Origin: Phaeocystidibacter sp965659415
GTDB lineage: Bacteria; Bacteroidota; Bacteroidia; Flavobacteriales; Schleiferiaceae
Assembly (NCBI GenBank): GCA_965659415.1
Contig: CBFHVA010000018.1
Coordinates: forward strand, 1-33,717
Direction: 5' to 3'
Length of the DNA stretch: 33,717 nucleotides
Shown: piece by piece, positions 16,089 through 21,941 of the stretch
Position numbering within the stretch: the first letter of the stretch is position 1
How the letters are laid out: every line of letters starts with the position of its first letter
Program-made: the position numbers and the translations under genes
Notes under the pieces: generated by a model
Told to the model about the DNA's origin: nothing
The model's database searches: none
The model's input: the letters and a program-made list of their open reading frames with translations, nothing else

Positions 16089-16463
16089 CCGTTAATCTGT
16101 TAATCCGTTATTCCGTTTATGCGTTTCTCCGTTGTGCTATCCCGGAATGTGGGGAGAAGCAATTGTAATAAAACTGCCATTCACAGGCCTGGTGCCTGAT
16201 GTCTTTAGCCTATTGTCTAACCGCACCGTCTCCCTGAACCCTTTAATACCCTGAGCCCCTAAAATCCCTTAATCCGTTGTGCTATCCCGAATTTTGGAGT
16301 CTACTACAACTTCGCTCAAAGCCTCAAAGCCTCATAGTCCCATTGTCTGATGCCTGATGCTTCTTGTCTGTAGCCTTATGACCAATATGATCAGGAAACG
16401 CACTGGCTAAAGCCATGTGCTTGTTGAGTTATTAAGTCCATCAGTCACGAAACTCATAATCTA
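16089..16463. repeat. Gene-free region with two diverged copies of a ~145 bp repeat
   Basis: No coding sequence is credible here. A 17 bp stretch TCCGTTGTGCTATCCCG occurs at 16128-16144 and again at 16273-16289 (offset 145). Both copies are followed at similar distances by degenerate phrases such as GCCTGATG and TAGCCT. The part next to DUF2256 (16089-16130) is made of decayed TTAATCCG/CGTTTATGCG-like units that recur, in the other orientation, at 18141-18150 and 20401-20411. Confidence 0.6.
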
Positions 16464-18014
16464 TCAGATATCTTCTAGATTCTGTAATATATCTTCAGCT
16501 TTTGCAAGAATACCCTTCTTTGCTTCGTCTTTCATTTTATCCCACGTCCTGTACATCATACCCACCCTCGGGTTCGTACTCAAAACTTCGCGATTTCGAT
16601 CGTAGAAATGCCAATACAAAGCGTTAAACGGACATGCCTTTTCTCCCGTCTTTTGCTTCGGGTTGTAGTAGCATCCAGAGCAATAATGCCCCATTTTGTC
16701 AATGTAATTGGCACTTGATACATAAGGCTTCGTACCAACAATGCCCCCATCCGCAAACTGACTCATACCTCTGGTATTGGTGATCTCAACCCATTCAAAT
16801 GCATCGATATATATTCCCAGATACCACTCGTCGATTTCATCGGGGTGAATCCCTGCCAAAAGAGCAAAGTTCCCGGTAACCATAAGTCGCTGTATATGGT
16901 GCGCATAACTGTATTGTAAGCTTTGCGCTACGGCATGACGTACACAAGTCATTTTTGTTTCTCCAGTCCAAAACCAAGATGGAAGAGGGGTGGAGTGGTT
17001 GAAATAGTTCAGCTGGCTATATTCCGGCATATGCGCCCAATAAACTCCTCGCATATACTCACGCCATCCTAGAATCTGCCTTATGAACCCTTCCACTTGT
17101 GCTATATCAATCTCGCCCTTGTGGGTATTATATTGCTCCAGAACCCTTCGAATCACTTCTTTTGGCGAGAGCATTTTGGTGTTCATAGCGAAGCTCAATC
17201 GGCTGTGGTATACCGACCAGCTTTCATGGGTCAGAGCATCCTGAAACTGGCCAAACCAGGGTAGGGCATTTTCAACAAAATAATCGAGTAATTCCAGACA
17301 TTCCGAACGATTAATGGGCCAAATAAATCGCTCGGGTACTACTTCACCGATGGTTTCGACATTGGCAGCCATAATTTCCTCGTGAAGCTCGGTCAGGTCA
17401 TGATCAAATAATAACGGTTCAGCAGGACGGTGTCCCTTGGGTAGAGTTTGGCGATTCTGCTTGTCGTAGTTCCAAGATCCTCCTTCGGGTTTTCCATCCT
17501 GCATCAACAAATCGTGCTCTTTCCGCAAGCGTCGATAGAACGATTCCATCAAGTATGTTTTCTTCCCTTCAAAGAATGTTTTTAGATAGTGGCGCGAGCA
17601 ATAGAAGTGCTCTGTATCTGCGGAATTACATTCAATTCCATCGCTTTCAAGTTCCGAGCAAAGAGCACGTAGATGCTCGTTTAAGCGATATTCATCCGGA
17701 AGTTGATATTCGAATTTATCAGCCTTGTGAGCATCAATGAGTGCTTTGATATTCTCGCTAATACTTTGCTCATTGTTTTGGTCGCCAATCTTCAAATAGG
17801 TAACCGCATGTCCGCGATTCTCCAGATCTGTTGCGAAAGACCGCATTGCCGCAAAAATTCCCATCACTTTCTGGATGTGATGCTTGACATAATCCGTCTC
17901 CTGTCGCACTTCCATGAATACGTATAGGCAGTTCGCACAAGATTCACTGAACCAAGAATGACGCTGATTGAGCTGATCGCCCAGAATGAGGCGTATGGTG
18001 CGGACTGAAGTCAT
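16464..18014 (-). CDS. Fe-S bacterial cryptochrome/photolyase ((6-4) photolyase type, PhrB-like)
   Basis: A 516 aa protein of the deoxyribodipyrimidine photolyase-related family (FeS-BCP). It starts with the typical RLILGDQLN segment. Four cysteines, 357, 445, 448 and 461 (KMTCVRH; HYCSGCYYNP; KACPFNALYW), have exactly the spacing I recall for the 4Fe-4S ligands of Agrobacterium PhrB (350, 438, 441, 454), and the adjacent AHHIQRLM holds the conserved histidine pair. In the characterised members FAD, an Fe-S cluster and a ribityllumazine antenna repair (6-4) photoproducts. The start ATG at 18014 is preceded at once by an 18 bp imperfect palindrome. It is the second of three photolyase-family genes on this strand. 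Family is firm; substrate is by homology. Confidence 0.93.
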   Translation of the reverse strand: MTSVRTIRLILGDQLNQRHSWFSESCANCLYVFMEVRQETDYVKHHIQKVMGIFAAMRSFATDLENRGHAVTYLKIGDQNNEQSISENIKALIDAHKADKFEYQLPDEYRLNEHLRALCSELESDGIECNSADTEHFYCSRHYLKTFFEGKKTYLMESFYRRLRKEHDLLMQDGKPEGGSWNYDKQNRQTLPKGHRPAEPLLFDHDLTELHEEIMAANVETIGEVVPERFIWPINRSECLELLDYFVENALPWFGQFQDALTHESWSVYHSRLSFAMNTKMLSPKEVIRRVLEQYNTHKGEIDIAQVEGFIRQILGWREYMRGVYWAHMPEYSQLNYFNHSTPLPSWFWTGETKMTCVRHAVAQSLQYSYAHHIQRLMVTGNFALLAGIHPDEIDEWYLGIYIDAFEWVEITNTRGMSQFADGGIVGTKPYVSSANYIDKMGHYCSGCYYNPKQKTGEKACPFNALYWHFYDRNREVLSTNPRVGMMYRTWDKMKDEAKKGILAKAEDILQNLEDI

Positions 18015-18016
18015 AA

Positions 18017-18034
18017 GGTTGAAACGTTTGAACC
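18017..18034. promoter_or_regulatory. 18 bp imperfect palindrome just upstream of the Fe-S photolyase
   Basis: GGTTGAAACGTTTGAACC is symmetric at 16 of 18 positions, with a central AAACGTTT, and begins 2 nt upstream of the Fe-S photolyase start codon. The position would suit an operator or an mRNA hairpin hiding the start. No regulator gene in the window is an obvious partner. Confidence 0.4.
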
Positions 18035-18049
18035 AACCAAAGGTTTTTT

Positions 18050-18152
18050 GACTGTCGGATTTTCAGACTGAACGACTCAATGACGGTATTGTGGATAAGA
18101 GTGCGTAAGATGGTTCATGGGTCTTACAAACTTGGTTTTTTCGCATAAACGC
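18050..18152. repeat. Upstream block shared by two island genes, copy 1
   Basis: This region lies upstream of the Fe-S photolyase and resembles 20293-20411. Identical stretches include TCGGATTTTCAGACTGA, CGACTCAATGAC and GTATTGTGGATA, ending in TTTTTTCG-ATAAACGC. The second copy carries about 19 extra bases after the first block. Confidence 0.65.
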
Positions 18153-18172
18153 ATAAGCAGATATTCCGAATC

Positions 18173-19615
18173 TCACGTATGTTTGTTCAGAATACGCTTC
18201 CTATCGTCTCTTACTTCGGGAAGTGCTTTTCGCTTCCACAGTCTTTGTCGCGCCTTACTGGCCGCCTCCTTCAAGTCGATGATGGGAGCGGGGTAATTAA
18301 ATTCTGGAAGTGAGAGTCGATCTATCGATGTCATCAGCCAAGGTTCATGGATAAATTCTACGGGAACATTCCTCAGTTCAGGAACCCATTTCTTGATAAA
18401 TTCTCCGTTAGGGTCGTGGTCTTGGGATTGTTTTACCGGATTGTACATTCGAATGGTGTGAATTCCAGTAACGGCGGCCTGCATTTGAAATTGAGGGTAG
18501 TGTATGCCTGGATCGAAGTCTAGGAATAATTGGGCAAGGTGGTCCACACCATCGCGCCAATCCATATTCAGATGATGGGTTAGGAAAGACACGAGCATGG
18601 ATCTCATTCTGAAATTGATATAACCTGTGCACTGTAAACATCGCATGCATGCATCAATCAACGGGAAACCGGTCATTCCTTCTTTCCATGCATTCAGTTG
18701 TTTAGCGCTTTGATGAAATTCAACGGACTTGTAGCCTGTATTCAGATGCTCAAACTCCATGCGATCTTCCATTTCAAACTTTTGAATGAAGTGATCATGC
18801 CATCTGAATCGAGAGAGTACCGCGTTTTTATCTCTTCCAGACTGATTACTGGACTTTACAGCCTGAAAGGCTTGGCGTATGCTCAAATTGCCATAGGTGA
18901 AATACGGTGAAAGTCGGGAGCAGTGAAATCGACTCTGCGTCGGTTTTGAAATATTTCGATTGTACCCTGAAATTCGCTCCGTCACAAAAGAATTGAGATA
19001 TCGATGTGCTTTAGACTCACCACCGTATTGCATTTCTGCTGGTCCAAGAGACTTTAGCATTTTATCGATTTGAATCTCTTTTCCTGAGGATTCTTGCAGG
19101 ACAAGGCTCCTAGAGGAAACGGATATGGTACTCAATCTTTTAAGGTCGGCAAGGTGAATGGCCTGCGACATCAAACCGTACCATCTTTTTTGCCAGCCTT
19201 CCCGATTTGCACGACCGCGCTCAACGCCGTTCCAATCGTATTCGTTCCAAGTAATGTCACATTTACGCGTCCAGTTCGCGATGGTCAAGTCTCGGTCATA
19301 TGACCAGCGCAAGCCTGTTTCTTGGTGACTGTAGATCGTCCCGATTCCGTAAGAATGATGAATTGATTTTAGAATGGGTAGGGCAGAACCGGTCATGACA
19401 TGAATCCGAGCGTGGTAAGATTCAAGTTGTTCATTGAGATCATGGAGGGACTGAAGGGTAAATCGAAGATGTCGTTTATCGAAAGTGGTATGATTTAACC
19501 ATTCAGGCTCAATGATGCACAGGAGGAGAAGTTGCTCAGATTCGTCGATAGCTCTAGCCAATGCCTCGTTATCTCGTAATCTCAAATCTCGCTTTAGCCA
19601 CCAAATGTTCATCAT
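18173..19615 (-). CDS. Divergent photolyase/cryptochrome-family FAD protein
   Basis: A 480 aa third photolyase-superfamily member with an N-terminal antenna domain (NIWWLKRDLRLRDNEAL), SHQETGLRWSYDRD (96-109), GVERGRANREGWQKRW (130-145) and a FAD-binding domain with SRLSPYFTYGNLSIR (234-248), GFPLIDACMRCLQCTGY (316-332), SFLTHHLNMDWRDG and YNPVKQSQDHDPNGEFI. By eye, the two tryptophans of the classical electron-transfer segment (WQWAA in class I CPD photolyases) are glutamines here (QMQAA, 377-381), and the Asn usually near the flavin is not evident. It is therefore a separate subfamily whose repair or sensory activity I cannot assign. Its ATG directly abuts the stop of the flavin reductase gene, indicating tight coupling. 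Confidence 0.87.
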   Translation of the reverse strand: MMNIWWLKRDLRLRDNEALARAIDESEQLLLLCIIEPEWLNHTTFDKRHLRFTLQSLHDLNEQLESYHARIHVMTGSALPILKSIHHSYGIGTIYSHQETGLRWSYDRDLTIANWTRKCDITWNEYDWNGVERGRANREGWQKRWYGLMSQAIHLADLKRLSTISVSSRSLVLQESSGKEIQIDKMLKSLGPAEMQYGGESKAHRYLNSFVTERISGYNRNISKPTQSRFHCSRLSPYFTYGNLSIRQAFQAVKSSNQSGRDKNAVLSRFRWHDHFIQKFEMEDRMEFEHLNTGYKSVEFHQSAKQLNAWKEGMTGFPLIDACMRCLQCTGYINFRMRSMLVSFLTHHLNMDWRDGVDHLAQLFLDFDPGIHYPQFQMQAAVTGIHTIRMYNPVKQSQDHDPNGEFIKKWVPELRNVPVEFIHEPWLMTSIDRLSLPEFNYPAPIIDLKEAASKARQRLWKRKALPEVRDDRKRILNKHT

Positions 19616-20272
19616 TTACCTAGATGCTGGTGGTGTTAGAAAGTTATCTTGAGAGTCAATGTCCACACCTTTCTTTGCATAGCTCAAACGAGATAGCTTT
19701 TGACCCAAATGATATCCGTCTAAACCTGCCACTGTTACGGTTCCAGCATCGGCAATGGATACGTAGCCATCTTCTGCAACATAGTCGGAGGGGACATTAG
19801 CCCATTGCAACTCTCCGATTATAAAAAGAGTTCCATTTTCAACAATAGGTATCTCTCTAACTAGCTTCAAACCCAGCTGAATGACGCTTTCCGCTACTGC
19901 TGGGGCTGCAAAGTTGTCCTTTAGATCAGGAGTCAATCCCACTTCCTTGAACTCACTTTCGTTCGCATCGTACTTTGCCGATGCTTGATGAGCTTTGAAA
20001 TACATGGCTTCTGTCACATGATTAAACGTATAGCACTTTGTTGTCCGAATGTTGTCAAGTGTATCGCGTCGCACCGTATCCGGACGCATTACCATGCCAT
20101 AAAGGGGAGGGTTTGACCCTAAATGAACCACCGAGCTTATTAGGGACAAATTATGCACTCCATTGCCATCTTGTGTGCCACAAAGCACTAATCCCTTGTA
20201 GCCAGTAAGGGAATTTATCAAGTGAGCTCGGAACCTCGAGGGAAGTGCGGCAAGATCTTGTTTTGAATACAT
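19616..20272 (-). CDS. Flavin reductase family protein (FMN-binding split barrel)
   Basis: A 218 aa protein of the flavin reductase/flavoredoxin group. It has the AHLINSLTGYKGLVLCGTQD and NLSLISSVVHLGSNPPLYGMVMRP segments that build the split-barrel flavin site, the TFNHV stretch, and a C-terminal DGYHLGQKLSRLSYAKKG motif. Such proteins reduce flavins with NAD(P)H or bind FMN as an electron carrier. Its stop codon (19618-19616) touches the ATG of the third photolyase (19615), so it is probably made in step with that flavoprotein and may supply or reduce a flavin for it; that is inference. Sequence upstream (20293-20411) resembles that upstream of the Fe-S photolyase. Confidence 0.85.
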   Translation of the reverse strand: MYSKQDLAALPSRFRAHLINSLTGYKGLVLCGTQDGNGVHNLSLISSVVHLGSNPPLYGMVMRPDTVRRDTLDNIRTTKCYTFNHVTEAMYFKAHQASAKYDANESEFKEVGLTPDLKDNFAAPAVAESVIQLGLKLVREIPIVENGTLFIIGELQWANVPSDYVAEDGYVSIADAGTVTVAGLDGYHLGQKLSRLSYAKKGVDIDSQDNFLTPPASR

Positions 20273-20292
20273 GTTTGGATTATTGGATAGTC

Positions 20293-20411
20293 AGATTATC
20301 GGATTTTCAGACTGATAGACCCAGTGACTAATCGACTCAATGACGTATTGTGGATACTCATTATGTCAAATGCTCTCTTGGTCTTCAATACTTTGTTTTT
20401 TCGGATAAACG
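20293..20411. repeat. Upstream block shared by two island genes, copy 2
   Basis: Diverged copy of 18050-18152, lying 21 nt upstream of the flavin reductase ATG; copy 1 lies 36 nt upstream of the Fe-S photolyase ATG. The orientation relative to the downstream gene is the same. It may be a shared regulatory region or an intergenic repeat; no consensus -7 box is clear in either copy. Confidence 0.6.
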
Positions 20412-20412
20412 C

Positions 20413-20512
20413 CTTACTCGCTACTCGCAGTTCGCCATTCGCCATTCGCACGGTTCTGCGTAACTTCTTAAGATTAAGATTGAAACGGAAGTGTGACTCG
20501 ATGGCTTCAGCC
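20413..20512. repeat. TTCGC/GTAACTTCT repeat family, copy C
   Basis: A degenerate copy of the repeat also present at 21393-21448 and 21742-21797. It consists of clustered TTCGCCATTCGC units, then GCGTAACTTCTTAAG and a tail ending GTGTGACTCGATG, which parallels the tail after copy B. A 72-codon minus-strand frame crosses it but is explained by the repeat. Confidence 0.55.
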
Positions 20513-20554
20513 AAAGGCCACTCGTTATCAAAATCGAAGAACTCCTAAAACCCC

Positions 20555-21247
20555 TTAAACTCTCAGCCTACTCAAACCTCCATCAACTCCCAATACTTGA
20601 CCGCTCATCCAAGAGCTTTGGTCCGATAAGAGGAATAACACTGCATTAGCTACGTCTTCGGCGGTTCCGTAACGCTTGAGTGGGTGTCGGTTGGCACTGG
20701 CCTCTTGGCGCTTTTCATTGCTCAGTAGAGAGGAGGCAAGTGGGGTATCTGACAAAGAGGGGGCAATGGCATTTACACGAATAGCCGGAGCAAATTCAGC
20801 GGCCAAGGTTCGTGTTAGGCCTTCCACGGCACCTTTAGCCATGGCCACGCTTGCATGAAAAGGCATGCCTTGTTGAACGGCTACCGTGCTAAATAAAACA
20901 ATGGATCCTTGTTGCGATTTTTTCAGGGCGCTTTGAGCATGACGAATGGCCCTAACAGCTCCTAGGGCATTGACTTGAAAGTCCTCCAAGTAATGCTCGT
21001 CTTTAAGCCCTCGGAACGGTTTCAAATTGATGGTGCCGGGAGCGTAAACCAAGCCATCTAGAACTTCAGGTAGCTCAATCTCATCACTATCTGTTGCTCC
21101 GTTCAAGGTGTAATGCTTGTGGTTAGTAAAGGAAGGGCCATTCCAAGGTTCTCGCCCTGTGGTGATTACAGAATGACCTTCTTTCAGCAGGGTATGTGCT
21201 ATATGTTGCGCAATTCCTGAGTTTCCACCTATGATTAGTGTGTTCAT
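20555..21247 (-). CDS. SDR-fold protein lacking the catalytic tyrosine
   Basis: A 230 aa short-chain dehydrogenase/reductase-like protein: NAD(P)-binding GGNSGIAQHIA (7-17), APGTINLK, the NALGAVRA helix, catalytic-type Ser120 (VLFST) and a C-terminal WMSGQVLGVDGG. The usual YxxxK is VAMAK: Val134 replaces tyrosine while Lys138 is kept. The frame is intact and the rest of the fold is well conserved, so this is not simple decay. It may be a non-canonical reductase or a nucleotide-binding accessory protein. It is the first minus-strand gene of the photolyase island, 282 bp upstream of the flavin reductase, and may be transcribed separately. Other features agree with classical SDRs. Confidence 0.85.
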   Translation of the reverse strand: MNTLIIGGNSGIAQHIAHTLLKEGHSVITTGREPWNGPSFTNHKHYTLNGATDSDEIELPEVLDGLVYAPGTINLKPFRGLKDEHYLEDFQVNALGAVRAIRHAQSALKKSQQGSIVLFSTVAVQQGMPFHASVAMAKGAVEGLTRTLAAEFAPAIRVNAIAPSLSDTPLASSLLSNEKRQEASANRHPLKRYGTAEDVANAVLFLLSDQSSWMSGQVLGVDGGLSRLRV

Positions 21248-21392
21248 GTATTGTCGTTTTGGAATGTTGAGTTAACAACTCGAAGTGAGAGATGTTCGCT
21301 ACTCCCTTCGGCAAAGGGCCAATCTTCCTTTGGTCGATTGACAAGGTCCACCTCGCTTCTCGAGCTGGAAAGGTGCTCCCGTAGGTCGAAAA

Positions 21393-21448
21393 GCTGAAAG
21401 CTGTTCGCTATTGGTTATTCGCCCTTCGCTCACTTGTGGGTAACTTCT
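21393..21448. repeat. 56 bp direct repeat, copy A
   Basis: Matches 21742-21797 at 47 of 56 positions by my ungapped count. It shares clustered TTCGC units (ATTCGCCCTTCGC) and ends in GTGGGTAACTTCT. With copy B it brackets the structured element at 21560-21721. Confidence 0.7.
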
Positions 21449-21559
21449 AAGGAAATGAATGACATTCGACTCAATGTTAGACCAGACTAAAAAACCTTTG
21501 TTCAAATAATACCTAAGCCCCAACGTTTGGAGCGGACAAAGAGCTTCCCGGGTGTAGGC

Positions 21560-21680
21560 GGACACAAAAGCAAGCCTAGCGAAAAGCGCCGTAAACAAAT
21601 CTTGAAACCTTGGAAAGATTTTAGGCGCTCTTTCGCGACCCAAGTGAGGAACGAACGCTGGGGAGGCCTTTTTTGTGTCC
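21560..21680. repeat. 121 nt nested inverted-repeat element
   Basis: Arms pair in nested order: GGACACAAAA (21560-21569) with TTTTGTGTCC (21671-21680); GCCT (21574-21577) with AGGC (21664-21667); AGCG (21578-21581) with CGCT (21656-21659); GCGCC (21586-21590) with GGCGC (21624-21628); and an apical 7 bp stem AAATCTT (21597-21603) with AAGATTT (21615-21621) around an 11 nt loop. This gives one long branched hairpin. It could be a MITE-like element or a structured RNA; I recognise no known family. Confidence 0.65.
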
Positions 21681-21693
21681 AAAAGCCCTTTTG

Positions 21694-21721
21694 CTTTCTT
21701 TTGTGGCTTTACAAAAGAAAG
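21694..21721. repeat. Perfect 11 bp hairpin
   Basis: CTTTCTTTTGT (21694-21704) and ACAAAAGAAAG (21711-21721) are perfect reverse complements around GGCTTT. It lies 13 nt after the 121 nt inverted-repeat element and probably belongs to the same unit. No T-run follows on the plus strand, so I do not call it a terminator. Confidence 0.75.
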
Positions 21722-21741
21722 GGCCTCCGCGGCCTGAGCGG

Positions 21742-21797
21742 GTTGAGAGCTATTCGCTGTTGGCTCTTCGCCCTTCGCACAGTGGTGGGTAACTTCT
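21742..21797. repeat. 56 bp direct repeat, copy B
   Basis: Partner of copy A (21393-21448), in the same orientation. Its tail continues to about 21840 with sequence also seen after copy C (GGAAG-TTTGATTCGATG against GGAAGTGTGACTCGATG), so the full repeat is nearer 95 bp. Confidence 0.7.
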
Positions 21798-21840
21798 TCA
21801 GCTAAATATTGACTTGGAAGTTTGATTCGATGATTTTCGG

Positions 21841-21896
21841 CTAAAGACTAAAGACTAAAGACTAAAGACTAAAGACTAAAGCCAAAAGCCAAAAGC
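21841..21896. repeat. 7 bp tandem repeat (CTAAAGA)5 plus three variant units
   Basis: Five perfect CTAAAGA units are followed by CTAAAGC, CAAAAGC and CAAAAGC, eight 7-mers in total. The array stops 18 bp before the -7 box of the polysaccharide locus, so its end lies at the -33 position. Such arrays can change copy number by slippage. Confidence 0.9.
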
Positions 21897-21914
21897 TATG
21901 TCCCAAAAATCAAT

Positions 21915-21922
21915 TACATTTG
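21915..21922 (+). promoter_or_regulatory. Putative promoter -7 box of the polysaccharide locus
   Basis: TACATTTG is a full TAnnTTTG match, 19 nt before the ATG at 21942. The expected -33 position falls at the end of the 7 bp tandem repeat and has no TTG. Confidence 0.5.
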
Positions 21923-21941
21923 TTTGAACCAATAACCAGCT

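Larger units (their letters stand above)
21248..21941. other. 694 bp gene-free region between the photolyase island and polysaccharide locus
   Basis: I find no credible gene. Frames of 90-130 codons cross the region on both strands, but they run through repeats and palindromes and resemble no protein. It contains a small hairpin GAGTT-AAC-AACTC (21269-21281) upstream of the SDR gene, two direct repeats (21393-21448, 21742-21797), a 121 nt nested inverted repeat, a further 11 bp hairpin, a 7 bp tandem repeat, and the promoter of the next gene, most listed separately. Confidence 0.65.

Noticed and set aside
20296..20514. 72-codon minus-strand frame between the flavin reductase and the SDR gene
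   Set aside because: It starts with TTG and crosses the repeat copies at 20293-20411 and 20413-20512; its sequence is explained by TTCGC-type repeat units and resembles no known family.
21694..21721. Terminator
   Set aside because: Strong hairpin but no T-run on the plus strand and no plus-strand gene upstream; better seen as part of the repeat element.
21299..21805. Frames of 127 (minus) and 92 (plus) codons in the gene-free region
   Set aside because: They run through direct repeats and long palindromes and have no plausible protein sequence.
21841..21896. CRISPR array
   Set aside because: Contiguous 7 bp units without spacers; it is a simple tandem repeat.
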